Source of the DNA: JAJZKE01 sp963762395
Lineage (GTDB): Bacteria; Patescibacteriota; Saccharimonadia; Saccharimonadales; UBA4665
Length of the DNA stretch: 64,000 nucleotides
Assembly: GCA_963762395.1 (NCBI GenBank)
Contig: CAVXKL010000004.1
Span: forward strand, 248,001-312,000
Reading direction: 5' to 3'
A program made the position numbers and the translations under genes. Below are positions 8,357 to 17,048 of this stretch, in pieces (the stretch's first letter is position 1; every line of letters begins with the position of its first letter). The notes beneath the pieces are model-generated. The model was not told where the DNA came from, did no database searches, and worked only from the letters and a program-made list of their open reading frames with translations.

Positions 8357-10064
8357 CTTTAAAAAATCAAAGATTAATCCTGACGAACTGAAGTATCGGT
8401 TAGGTGAACAAACGGTTATCGACCAGTTTTCATATAGCGGGCTTGAAGAACTGCCAGATCATTTAATCATTGACGGGCAATTCATAAGGGTAATATTTAT
8501 CTCTGGTTATCCCTATGTTGCTAATAGCGGCTGGTTAGATAATCTAATTAATTTCAGCCACAACATAGATATTAGCTATCATCTCCAAGAAATATCTGCT
8601 CTTTTTGCTCTGCCTAAATTACACCGAAAAATAACTGAATTAGAATCTACCAAGAGAGCCATGATAAAAGCCGGCAGAATACTAAGCTCGGAGATAACCG
8701 ATCCGCTTCAGTCGGCTATTGAACTAAGAGACAAAATCTTAAGGGGCCAAGAGAAGCTTTTTCAAATAAGTATTTATATTGCCCTAAGAGCAAACGATCT
8801 AAGTGAACTAGATAGAATAACTACTCTGCTAGAATCGACAATGTCTTCAAGGCTATTTCTAACTAAGCCGGCAAGGTATGAACAGTTATCTGCTCTTCAA
8901 TCAGTCTTGCCTAGGGCAACGGATGAACTTGAATATAAACGAAACCTAGATAGTTCATCTGCCGCGCTAACATTCCCATTTATGTCATCAGAACTGGTTC
9001 AACCCAGTGGCATATTGTTTGGCATAAATAAGTCTAACGATTCACTAGTTATTATTGACAGGTTCTCACTGCCAAACGCTAATTCTATAGTCTTCGCCCA
9101 ATCAGGCAGCGGCAAAAGCTATCTAACTAAAGTTGAAATACTAAGGCAACTTACTAATGGAACTAAAGTAATAGTTATTGATCCCGAAAGGGAATACTTA
9201 AATCTTAGTCAGTCGGTCAAAGGTACATATATAAAACTATCTTTGAGATCAAAACAGAGGATTAACCCACTTGATCCATTGGCGGCAAATTTAAATAAAA
9301 AACAGCAAAGTGAACATATAGACAATGTCACTGATATAGTTTCTCTGCTTGCTGAAGGTCTTTCAGCTCGTGAACGGTCGATGATAGATAAGGCGCTTAT
9401 AAAGACACTAAAAATAAATCAATCTACCGCGCCCTTACTCAGTAATCTATATGCCGAACTAAATAAACTAGGCCAAACAAAATTAACCGAGAGACTAGAT
9501 AAGTATGTCAACGGTTCAATGTCGGACGTTTTTAATTCACCAACGAACATTAAACTAACTAATCGTCTAATAGTTTTCGATATAAAGGATATGCCCGAGA
9601 GTCTGCGACAAGTGATGATGTTAATAATAGCTAACTTTGTATCCAATCAAATTAAAACTGAACCCGAAAAAAGACTCCTAATAATAGATGAAGGCTGGCT
9701 TCTTTTAGAACATGAAGATAGTGCTAGATTTATTGCCGGTCTTGTTAGGAGAGCAAGGAAGTATTACTTGGGCGTATCAATCATATCCCAGCAAGCCAAT
9801 GACTTTTTAAATAATAAATACGGCCGGGCAATTGCTTCGCAAAGTGCTCTTAGAATCTTAATGCGCCAGGACTCTACAACCATTAAGAACGTTATAAGTG
9901 AGTTTAACCTAAGCGAGTTTGAGAGAAATTACCTGCTTACAACTGAACGCGGCGAAAGCCTTATGATAGTTGATCAAACACACGTGGCGGTTAAAATAGT
10001 GGCTTCTGATAGCGAGCATCCATTAATAACAACAGACCCTAGCGAGATATATGCTAAAAAGTAA
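8349..10064 (+). CDS. virB4: VirB4/TraE-type secretion ATPase
   Basis: A 571-residue ATPase. The N-terminal part (to about residue 200) is the helical CagE/TrbE/VirB4 region. The motor domain carries Walker A AQSGSGKSYLTK (about residue 252), then a DPEREY motif near residue 280. Walker B LLIIDEGWLLL is near residue 440, followed by the RRARKYYLGVSIISQQ segment typical of VirB4. It powers pilus assembly or substrate transport at the inner membrane. The length is short of the usual 600-800 because the first domain is encoded by the preceding gene. No VirD4 coupling ATPase or relaxase is in the window. Confidence 0.85.
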   Translation: MINFKKSKINPDELKYRLGEQTVIDQFSYSGLEELPDHLIIDGQFIRVIFISGYPYVANSGWLDNLINFSHNIDISYHLQEISALFALPKLHRKITELESTKRAMIKAGRILSSEITDPLQSAIELRDKILRGQEKLFQISIYIALRANDLSELDRITTLLESTMSSRLFLTKPARYEQLSALQSVLPRATDELEYKRNLDSSSAALTFPFMSSELVQPSGILFGINKSNDSLVIIDRFSLPNANSIVFAQSGSGKSYLTKVEILRQLTNGTKVIVIDPEREYLNLSQSVKGTYIKLSLRSKQRINPLDPLAANLNKKQQSEHIDNVTDIVSLLAEGLSARERSMIDKALIKTLKINQSTAPLLSNLYAELNKLGQTKLTERLDKYVNGSMSDVFNSPTNIKLTNRLIVFDIKDMPESLRQVMMLIIANFVSNQIKTEPEKRLLIIDEGWLLLEHEDSARFIAGLVRRARKYYLGVSIISQQANDFLNNKYGRAIASQSALRILMRQDSTTIKNVISEFNLSEFERNYLLTTERGESLMIVDQTHVAVKIVASDSEHPLITTDPSEIYAKK

Positions 10065-10569
10065 CATCAAGGTATATAGCGGTATAGCAGCAGCAGTTGT
10101 TGTCACGCTATTACTTCTACCAATACTTACATTGTCCTCTTTAACAAACCTACCTATTCTAGCTGGCTCTTCGTCTTCTGGCCCAAACACGAACATTTAT
10201 CTATACACCGGACCTTTAGCCGCTAATGATGGCTATGCATTCGGCAACTGCACCTACTGGGTAGCTCTTCTTAGAGCCGAGGCAGGAGAGCCAATACCAA
10301 ACACCTGGGGAAACGCCATAACCTGGGCGGTTCGAGCTCAAGCTGACAGTTATTTAGTTGATCAAACACCTAGCTATACTGCAATTATGGTCGACGTTAA
10401 CGCTCCTGGCGGGTTAGGCCATGTGGCGTTTGTCGAGAGTGTTGATCCCACTAACGGCAGTTGGACAATTTCAGAAATGAATAGAGTCGGCTTTGATGAA
10501 GTTGATACAAGGGTATTGACAGCTAGTTCTGCATCAAGCTATTACTTCATACACAATAGAACAGGCTAA
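10051..10569 (+). CDS. CHAP-domain peptidoglycan hydrolase of the T4SS operon
   Basis: A 172-residue protein with one N-terminal hydrophobic segment (residues 7-30) serving as signal or anchor, followed by a CHAP domain. The catalytic Cys is in FGNCTYW, the His in GLGHVAFVE, and the polar residue in SEMN. It probably cuts peptide stems to let the secretion apparatus cross the wall, the job of VirB1-like enzymes. It overlaps virB4 by 14 nt. The LysM-CHAP protein at 43854 has the same catalytic motifs. Its stop overlaps the stop of the convergent toxin remnant. Confidence 0.8.
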   Translation: MLKSNIKVYSGIAAAVVVTLLLLPILTLSSLTNLPILAGSSSSGPNTNIYLYTGPLAANDGYAFGNCTYWVALLRAEAGEPIPNTWGNAITWAVRAQADSYLVDQTPSYTAIMVDVNAPGGLGHVAFVESVDPTNGSWTISEMNRVGFDEVDTRVLTASSASSYYFIHNRTG

Positions 10570-10825
10570 CCATGTAGCTGACTATGTGAACCAATAAAGC
10601 CAAAGATAATAATCTCATCTCTCTTTACTACGTATAGTGCTCTTATATCTCCCATGACATCAATACTTCTGTAACCTAAATATTTACCCTTAAGAGCGTG
10701 ATTCCGTAACCTAACATCAAAAGGATCAGCAATAAAAATTTCTAGCCGTCTTTTAAAAGAAATTTAACTTTTACATTCAATTTTGAATATTGCTTATCGA
10801 ATGATTTGGTTGTTGCAATAACCAT
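10566..10825 (-). pseudogene. RelE/YafQ-like toxin, frameshifted at a T TTA AAA slippery site
   Basis: From the ATG at 10825 (overlapping the antitoxin stop as TGATG) the frame encodes MVIATTKSFDKQYSKLN and onward, but stops at codon 28 (10744-10742). A -1 shift at 10757-10751, where the 0-frame codons give exactly T TTA AAA, continues as KRRLEIFIADPF, then NHALKGKYLGYRSI, MGDIRALY and FGFIGSHSQL to the stop at 10568. These match RelE/YafQ conserved blocks with no gap. It may be a one-base loss in an A run, a sequencing error, or programmed frameshifting. As written the gene is broken. Confidence 0.75.
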
Positions 10826-11100
10826 CACAAACTATCCAAGTGCTCAAACATTTCTTCTAAAGTTTTGAACGGACCACTTACGTCTCCAGCTGCTATTTCT
10901 TCCTCAGCCTTAGCAATTAGTTTCTCCATCTTTTCGGTCATAGGTTCGGAAGTAACAAAATGTACGCTACCGATCCTGGCAAGTTCATAGATATATGCAT
11001 TGAGCAGGTTACTAAGAGGAATGCCTATCTGTCTAGCTACGGCTTGAGCCTTGGCCTTAGTTACATCGTCAGTTTTAAAATTAATAGTTGCTGTTTTCAT
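10825..11100 (-). CDS. RelB/DinJ-type antitoxin
   Basis: A 91-residue protein starting MKTATINFKTDD, with a ribbon-helix-helix N-terminus (ATINFKTDD, then helices KAKAQAVARQIG and LSNLLNAYIYELA). An acidic C-terminal tail would wrap the toxin. A longer frame to 11256 exists, but the conserved family start is at 11100. It is intact and its stop overlaps the toxin ATG. RelB-type proteins neutralise the partner mRNA interferase and repress the operon. Confidence 0.8.
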   Translation of the reverse strand: MKTATINFKTDDVTKAKAQAVARQIGIPLSNLLNAYIYELARIGSVHFVTSEPMTEKMEKLIAKAEEEIAAGDVSGPFKTLEEMFEHLDSL

Positions 11101-11105
11101 TTGAT

Positions 11106-11136
11106 CTATAGTGTATATAATAGACTTTTTTGTCAA
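11106..11136 (-). promoter_or_regulatory. toxin-antitoxin promoter and possible operator
   Basis: On the minus strand TTGACA (11136-11131) precedes a weak -10 (CACTAT, 11113-11108) after 17 nt, 7 nt before the antitoxin ATG. The imperfect palindrome CTAT...ATAG at 11106-11123 covers the -10 and could be the ribbon-helix-helix binding site. Confidence 0.35.
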
Positions 11137-11216
11137 TAATTTTGTATCTAACCGAAATATATTAACTGTTAAAATCATCATAGAAAAGATACAATAGGAT
11201 AAGAAGTTAAAAGCTG

Positions 11217-12650
11217 GTGGGCATGCTACAAAAATCACATATAATACCAATTGCAAACTACAAACGGACCAAGATCATTGCTACTGTAGGTCCAAGCACC
11301 AATAGCTATCAGGCAATCTATGATCTAATGAAAGCTGGTACCAATGGTTTTAGGCTAAACTTTTCTAAGGGCACTAACGAGGAACACCATCATCAAATAG
11401 ACTGGATAAGAAAGGCATCCAAGGAACTCAATAAACCAGTAGCCATAATTCAGGATTTAGAGGGTCCGAAAGTTAGGCTAGGAGACTTCGATGGCGTTAT
11501 TGAAGTAAAAGCAGGCCAGACAATTAGACTTGAACTAGATGCTAATTATTCCGATACAAACATTATCCCAACTCAATATGACCTCAGTAAAAAAGTCAAA
11601 AGAGGCGAGAGGATATACATTTATGATGGAAAAATCTCGGCAACTGTAATTTCGGTAAGTGACGGCCTAGTTCACTTAAGAATTGAAAATGACGGTCTCC
11701 TTATCAAAAGACGACGGTTGAACTTACCGGACACAGACTTTAGCGGTGATGTTATAACTCCAAAAGACCGAGCGGACTTAGTTTTTGGCTCTACTGAAGA
11801 CATCGATTATGTTGCTCAAAGCTTTGTTCACACAGCTGACGATATAAGAGAGCTTAAGAAAATCTTAGCCAGTATAAATATGAAAGCCCAGATTGTTGCA
11901 AAAGTGGAAACCAAAGCGGCCATCGAAAATATGGAAGAAATAATTAAGGAGACTGACAGCTTAATGATAAACAGGGTAAATTTAAGCTACGAAGTTTTAC
12001 CTGAAGCCATACCAACTATTGAGTCGCAGCTTATTAGTCTATGTAGAAAATATGCTAAACCTGTTTTTGTAGCTACTCAAATGCTTTTTAGCATGGCAAC
12101 CTCAACTGAGCCAACGAGAGCAGAGCTATCAGATATAGCCAACGCTGTTACTACTGGTGTTGATTGTCTAATGCTTAGTGATGAAACAGCTATTGGTAAT
12201 CATCCGGTCGAAGCGGTTAAAATGATGAAAAGGACTATCCTATACACTGAAGCTAACAGCTGTCAGAAAGTTGAATTCCCTGACTTTATAGATGATTCTA
12301 AACAGGCAATAATCGTTCGCTCAATTGTTGATCTGGCAGAAGCTTTAGATGCCGAGGCAATTATCGCTGAAACAAAATCAGGTGCTACCGCAAGAATGCT
12401 GGCTTCTAGAAGAACAAAGAAGCCAATTATTGCCGTAACCTCTAGCCAGAAGGTTGGCCAACAACTTTCATTGGTTTATGGCGTCAAGAGTTATGTTCGT
12501 CCAATTAATAGACTTGCTGCCAGCAGGTTAACAGACTGGCTGGCTAAAGAGAAAATATTAAGTAGCGGCGATATAGTCGTGACGGCTTCCGGCAAACAGC
12601 CTGGCGTAGTGGGCACAACCGATACCATAAAAGTAAGGTTTATTGAATAG
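11217..12650 (+). CDS. pyk: pyruvate kinase-like protein with altered active-site motifs
   Basis: A 477-residue protein (GTG at 11217, alternative ATG at 11223) of normal pyruvate kinase length. The fold is clear: KIIATVGPSTNS at the N-terminus, the B domain, KVETKAAIENMEEI with the catalytic Lys/Glu, and VATQML. However, the near-invariant ARGDLG is NRVNLS, so the metal-binding Asp is Asn; NFSHG is NFSKG; and SGETA is SDETA. In known enzymes it makes pyruvate and ATP from PEP and ADP; whether this one is fully active is uncertain. It heads a glycolytic cluster with pgk 4 nt downstream. A TACAAT -10 lies at 11190-11195. Confidence 0.8.
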   Translation: MGMLQKSHIIPIANYKRTKIIATVGPSTNSYQAIYDLMKAGTNGFRLNFSKGTNEEHHHQIDWIRKASKELNKPVAIIQDLEGPKVRLGDFDGVIEVKAGQTIRLELDANYSDTNIIPTQYDLSKKVKRGERIYIYDGKISATVISVSDGLVHLRIENDGLLIKRRRLNLPDTDFSGDVITPKDRADLVFGSTEDIDYVAQSFVHTADDIRELKKILASINMKAQIVAKVETKAAIENMEEIIKETDSLMINRVNLSYEVLPEAIPTIESQLISLCRKYAKPVFVATQMLFSMATSTEPTRAELSDIANAVTTGVDCLMLSDETAIGNHPVEAVKMMKRTILYTEANSCQKVEFPDFIDDSKQAIIVRSIVDLAEALDAEAIIAETKSGATARMLASRRTKKPIIAVTSSQKVGQQLSLVYGVKSYVRPINRLAASRLTDWLAKEKILSSGDIVVTASGKQPGVVGTTDTIKVRFIE

Positions 12651-12654
12651 GCAA

Positions 12655-13938
12655 ATGTTTCATAAAAAAACGGTTAAAGACATAGACCTAAGAAACAGAA
12701 CAGTACTTTTAAGAACTGACTATAACGTGCCAATTAAAAAAGGCAAGATAATCGACGACTATAGAATTACACGGTCACTTGAAACTATCCACTATCTCTT
12801 AGGCCAAAACTGCAAGGTAATTATCTGCTCGCATCTTGGTCGGCCAGAAGGCAAACCTGACCCGGACCTCTCTCTTTTCCCAGTCGCCATGAAACTTAAC
12901 GAAATCTTAAACAGGCAAGTGGACTTTGTAACTGACTGTATTGGCGATCAGGCATCAAAAGCTGCTGCTAATTTAAAGCCAGGCCAGATATTACTGCTTG
13001 AAAACCTAAGGTTTCATCCAGAAGAAGAAGAAAACGATGATAAATTTGCTGCCAGTTTAGTTAATGGTGCCCAAATATTTGTCCAGGATGCCTTTGGCGT
13101 AGTTCATCGGGCCCATGCATCAACTGTCGCCATAACTCACCACCTACCTTCCGTCTCCGGCTTTTTACTGGAAAGGGAAGTAGATACTATAACCAACGCC
13201 ATCAATGACCCCAAAAGACCACTAATAGCTGTAATTGGCGGCGCTAAGATAGCAGATAAACTAGATATTTTAAAAAGGTTTATTAACATTGCCGACGGCT
13301 TAGCTATTGGCGGCGCTATGGCCAACACCTTCTTAAAAGCTGATGGAATGGAGATAGGAGATAGTCTATATGACGAACACAATCTTCACCTTGCCCATGA
13401 GATTCTAAATCTAGCTAAAGATGAAGCCAAGAAAAGACACTTTATCTTTTCCCTGCCTTTTGACGGTGTGGTTGCTTCAGCTGTTGATTCCACCAAGCCA
13501 ACCAGGATTGTCGATTGGTCGGCTCACTCTATTGCCGATATTGAAAGCTATCCCAAAAGACCGCCAAGGGAATCAACTCATATCCATGAACACGAAAGAA
13601 TATTAGACATTGGCCCATTCAGCGGTGCCTTTATTGCCGGCCTAACCCAGCTTGCTAATACTGTAATTTGGAATGGCACAATGGGGGTGACCGAAACAGA
13701 AGGGCTACTAAGCAGTGTCGGCCCTTACTCTCATGGAACAGATCTTTTAATCCAGGGTTTAATCGGGGAGATGGGACATAGGCCATATACGGTAGTTGGT
13801 GGTGGTGACACGGTCGGCTACATTGAAAGCCGAAAACTAATAAAGATGTTTGACCTTGTTTCGACAGGTGGTGGAGCTAGTCTTGAATTAATGTCTGGCC
13901 ACAGCCTACCGGGCGTTAAAGTCTTGCTTAATAAGTAA
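12655..13938 (+). CDS. pgk: phosphoglycerate kinase
   Basis: A 427-residue protein from the ATG at 12655; an in-frame TTG at 12643 lies inside pyk and is less likely. It converts 1,3-bisphosphoglycerate and ADP to 3-phosphoglycerate and ATP. Diagnostic segments: VLLRTDYNVP with the substrate-binding Asp/Asn, SHLGRPEGK, LLENLRFH, QDAFGVVHRAHAS, VIGGAKIADK, VIWNGTMGV, and the Gly-rich VVGGGDTVGYI near the C-terminus. Length is slightly above the usual 390-400. It lies directly behind pyk and 27 nt before tpiA. Confidence 0.95.
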   Translation: MFHKKTVKDIDLRNRTVLLRTDYNVPIKKGKIIDDYRITRSLETIHYLLGQNCKVIICSHLGRPEGKPDPDLSLFPVAMKLNEILNRQVDFVTDCIGDQASKAAANLKPGQILLLENLRFHPEEEENDDKFAASLVNGAQIFVQDAFGVVHRAHASTVAITHHLPSVSGFLLEREVDTITNAINDPKRPLIAVIGGAKIADKLDILKRFINIADGLAIGGAMANTFLKADGMEIGDSLYDEHNLHLAHEILNLAKDEAKKRHFIFSLPFDGVVASAVDSTKPTRIVDWSAHSIADIESYPKRPPRESTHIHEHERILDIGPFSGAFIAGLTQLANTVIWNGTMGVTETEGLLSSVGPYSHGTDLLIQGLIGEMGHRPYTVVGGGDTVGYIESRKLIKMFDLVSTGGGASLELMSGHSLPGVKVLLNK

Positions 13939-13965
13939 ATGCTTATGTTAGACTATTTATAAGAT

Positions 13966-14751
13966 ATGCATAAGAGTCTAATCGTCGCCAATTTAAAAAT
14001 GCACTTTAATGTCGGTGACTCTAGTCTTTATATCCACAAACTAAACAAGATTTTAAACCCCCACCGCTCAGTTGAAGTTGTTATTGCCCCGTCAATGCTC
14101 GCTCTCCAGCCACTGAGCCTGCAAATAGATCGCCGTAAAATGCACTTAGCTGCCCAGAATGCCTATTCCAAAGACGAAGGACCATATACCGGCGAAGTAA
14201 GCTTCACTATGTTATCCGGATTAGTAGATTACGTCATTGTTGGCCACTCTGAAAGACGTATATATTTTGACGAAAGTCTTGATCTAATTAGGGATAAAGT
14301 TGCGGCAGCTGTCAGAAATAACATCAAGCCTATTCTTTGTATTGGCGAATCAAAACCGGAAAAGCAAGCTGGTGAAACAAAAAGGGTTATTCATGACCAG
14401 TTAGCCACAGCTATATCCGATTTAACTCCTGAAGAAGTTAAAAAAGTAATCTTTGTTTATGAACCTGTTTGGGCAATAACTACTTTTGAAGGCCAACCGG
14501 CAAATATTCAAGATGTTCAAAAGGCAACAGACTTTATACGCTATCAGATAAGTGAAATCTGTGGAGCTACAGTTGCTCGTGAAGCTCCTGTTCTTTACGG
14601 CGGTAGTGTTGATAGGGAAACTGTATCTGGATATTTGACTCTTGAAGGTTGCAATGGTGCCCTAGTTGGTGCAGCCAGTCTTGAACCTGAGTCTTTTGCA
14701 GATATTATTGACAAAGCCTATCTAGCAGAACAAACCAAGAAAGCTCTTTAA
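13966..14751 (+). CDS. tpiA: triosephosphate isomerase with unusual loop 6
   Basis: A 261-residue TIM barrel interconverting dihydroxyacetone phosphate and glyceraldehyde 3-phosphate. The catalytic Lys is in NLKMHF (normally NxKMN), the His in VGHSERR and the Glu in VYEPVWAI; the phosphate motifs GGSVD and GALVGAASL are present. The flexible lid normally reading PVWAIGTGK is PVWAITTFE here. Third gene of the glycolytic cluster. A TATTTA -10-like element at 13954-13959 sits 6 nt before the ATG, so it may also have its own transcript. Confidence 0.92.
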   Translation: MHKSLIVANLKMHFNVGDSSLYIHKLNKILNPHRSVEVVIAPSMLALQPLSLQIDRRKMHLAAQNAYSKDEGPYTGEVSFTMLSGLVDYVIVGHSERRIYFDESLDLIRDKVAAAVRNNIKPILCIGESKPEKQAGETKRVIHDQLATAISDLTPEEVKKVIFVYEPVWAITTFEGQPANIQDVQKATDFIRYQISEICGATVAREAPVLYGGSVDRETVSGYLTLEGCNGALVGAASLEPESFADIIDKAYLAEQTKKAL

Positions 14752-14793
14752 TATTCCTCCTAACTTACGCCCGGATGAATTAGAATAGATGTA

Positions 14794-16929
14794 ATGGAGG
14801 AAAGATTATTTAGGGGACTTAACCCCGAACAGAAAAAGGCTGTCTTAAAAACAGAAGGGCCTTTGCTAATACTAGCCGGTGCCGGCAGTGGTAAAACTAA
14901 AACCCTAACTCACCGTATAGCCTATATTTTAGCTACCCACCTGGCTACCCCGGAATCTATCATGGCCGTAACATTTACCAATAAGGCGGCCCAAGAAATG
15001 AGAAGCCGAATAGCCAGACTGATTGGCGGCCGTGAATCAAGCTACAGCTTCATGCCTTTTATGGGTACCTTCCACGGTATCTGCGTCAAGATTCTAAGAG
15101 TCAGCGGTGAACATGTAGGTATTCCTAAAAGCTTTATTATCTTCGATGACTCTGACAGCCTGGCAACGGTTAGGAGGGTAGCCAAGCATTTAAGCGTTGA
15201 TGAAAAGAGTTTTCCTTCTAAAGTTACCCTTTCTCTAATTAGTTCGGCCAAGAATGAAATGATGGACCCTCATGAATACGCCCAGACTGCTAGTTCGCCG
15301 TCTCAGAAAATAGCCGCTCAAATCTATCCGCTTTATCAGAAAGAACTAAAGGATGCTCGGGCCCTGGATTTTGACGACCTGATTCTTAAAACAGTCAAAC
15401 TGTTAAAAGAAGTTAAAGAAGTTCGAGATAAGTGGCAAAACCAGTTTAGATACATCATGATCGATGAGTACCAGGACACTAATGCCGCCCAATACCAATT
15501 AATTAAGCTATTAACGGGTAAAAGCAATAACCTAGCTGTTGTTGGTGACGATTATCAGTCGATATATATGTTTAGGGGTGCAGACTTTAGAAACATCCTA
15601 AACTTTGAAAGAGACTATAAAAACGCTTGCATTATTAAACTGGAGCAGAACTACCGCTCAACCAAAAACATCCTCGATGCATCAAACGCCCTAATACTGA
15701 ATAACACCAAAAGAAGTGATAAACGTCTTTGGACGGCATCTGAAGAAGGTAAACCGGTCAACATTATTCAAGTTGGCAACGAAAGATCTGAAGCTGAAAC
15801 ATTAATCCGCTATATCAGCGAAGGGGTGGACAGCGGCCGCTTTAGTCATTCTGATCATGCCGTGCTGTACCGGACTAATGCCCAGAGCCGTCCGGTTGAA
15901 GAAGCATTTATTCGTTACGGTATCCCTTATCAGATAGTTGGCGGCGTCCGGTTCTACGAGCGTAAAGAGATTAAAGACATACTTGCCTATTTAAGACTTA
16001 CTTATCAGCCGGAAGATCGGGTATCACTAGAGAGAATAATTAATGTCCCAGCCCGCGGTATCGGTCCTAAAAGCCTCGGCCTATTCTTAGCTCAAGCTAA
16101 TAAACAAGGAAGCTTAGAAAGTGCACTACGCTATGTCAGCCAAAACGACCAGCTAACTACAAAAGCTAAATCTGCCATTAGTGAACTGCACGATATCTTA
16201 ACGAGTTTGAGATCAATTGTTGACACCACTAATCTGCCTACGCTAATAGACTCTTTAATTCGTCGCCTGGATTATCTTAAATACTTAGATGACGGTACAC
16301 CCATAGGCGAGGCTCGTCAGGAAAACGTCAAGGAACTATTAAGTGTCGCTAGTGAATATCAAGAAGTCGGCCTGGCTGGCTTTTTGGAAGAGGTAGCTCT
16401 AATTAGCGACATAGACAATGCTAACTTTAATAACGACCAGGTTACACTCATGACCGTTCATGCCGCTAAGGGACTGGAGTTTCCGGTTGTTTTCATGATA
16501 GGCATGGAAGAAACTCTCTTTCCCCACTCACAGGCCCTATATGATCAAACTGACATGGAAGAAGAAAGAAGACTTTGTTACGTTGGTATGACCAGAGCAA
16601 AAAAAGAACTTATCATGACCTATGCGGTAAGCCGCTTAATTTACGGTGGTGTTTTGCATAACCCGCCCAGCCGTTTCTTAAGTGAAATAGATGGCCAGTT
16701 TCAAACCGAGAATGGCTTTTATACCACGCCAAAACAAGTAGAGACTCCTAAATCTGTTGACCTTGAGCCAAGATACATACCAGACTTAAACGCTGGCGAT
16801 AATGTTAAGCACCAAACATTTGGTCCCGGTACTGTCGTTGAACTGGAAGGCGAGATAGTCGCCATATATTTCAAAGACCATGGCATCAAAAAGTTCAACC
16901 TAGCTTTCGCTCCACTAGAAAAGCTCTAA
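14794..16929 (+). CDS. pcrA: UvrD/PcrA-type superfamily 1 DNA helicase
   Basis: A 711-residue 3'-5' helicase. Motif I is LAGAGSGKTKTLTHR, motif II DEYQDTNAAQYQ, motif IV region QNYRSTKNIL, motif V VTLMTVHAAKGLEFP and motif VI CYVGMTRAKKEL. The C-terminus (from about residue 665) has the Tudor-like segment VKHQTFGPGTVVELEGE, which in PcrA binds RNA polymerase. Role: nucleotide excision and mismatch repair and removal of RecA or polymerase blocks. TAGAAT at 14781-14786 is 7 nt before the ATG, and there is no upstream Shine-Dalgarno site. PcrA versus UvrD naming is uncertain. Confidence 0.92.
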   Translation: MEERLFRGLNPEQKKAVLKTEGPLLILAGAGSGKTKTLTHRIAYILATHLATPESIMAVTFTNKAAQEMRSRIARLIGGRESSYSFMPFMGTFHGICVKILRVSGEHVGIPKSFIIFDDSDSLATVRRVAKHLSVDEKSFPSKVTLSLISSAKNEMMDPHEYAQTASSPSQKIAAQIYPLYQKELKDARALDFDDLILKTVKLLKEVKEVRDKWQNQFRYIMIDEYQDTNAAQYQLIKLLTGKSNNLAVVGDDYQSIYMFRGADFRNILNFERDYKNACIIKLEQNYRSTKNILDASNALILNNTKRSDKRLWTASEEGKPVNIIQVGNERSEAETLIRYISEGVDSGRFSHSDHAVLYRTNAQSRPVEEAFIRYGIPYQIVGGVRFYERKEIKDILAYLRLTYQPEDRVSLERIINVPARGIGPKSLGLFLAQANKQGSLESALRYVSQNDQLTTKAKSAISELHDILTSLRSIVDTTNLPTLIDSLIRRLDYLKYLDDGTPIGEARQENVKELLSVASEYQEVGLAGFLEEVALISDIDNANFNNDQVTLMTVHAAKGLEFPVVFMIGMEETLFPHSQALYDQTDMEEERRLCYVGMTRAKKELIMTYAVSRLIYGGVLHNPPSRFLSEIDGQFQTENGFYTTPKQVETPKSVDLEPRYIPDLNAGDNVKHQTFGPGTVVELEGEIVAIYFKDHGIKKFNLAFAPLEKL

Positions 16930-16974
16930 GAGATATTGAATTTCCGGCATAGGTAAGAAAAAGACAATGATTTT

Positions 16975-16983
16975 TGCTACAAT
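16975..16983 (+). promoter_or_regulatory. extended -10 promoter of the G5 protein gene
   Basis: TG at 16975-16976 and TACAAT at 16978-16983 form an extended -10. Transcription would start near 16990, just before the leader hairpin. Confidence 0.4.
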
Positions 16984-16995
16984 AGACTGACGTCT

Positions 16996-17035
16996 AAAAG
17001 GATATTACTAAGTGGTAATTGCTTCTATCCTTTTT
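16996..17035 (+). promoter_or_regulatory. 5' leader hairpin, terminator-like
   Basis: AAAAGGATA (16996-17004) pairs with TATCCTTTT (17026-17034), with an inner TTAC/GTAA pairing, and a T run closes the 3' side. The element lies between the promoter and the ATG at 17049. It could stabilise the leader or attenuate transcription; it could also end read-through from pcrA. Confidence 0.4.
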
Positions 17036-17048
17036 GGATCATACCTAT

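Noticed and set aside
10825..11256. Longer antitoxin form from 11256
   Set aside because: The extension crosses the promoter region and the antitoxin family starts at MKTATINF (11100).
16984..17048. A ydaO (c-di-AMP) riboswitch ahead of the wall enzyme gene
   Set aside because: The leader is only about 60 nt, far too short; it holds one simple hairpin.
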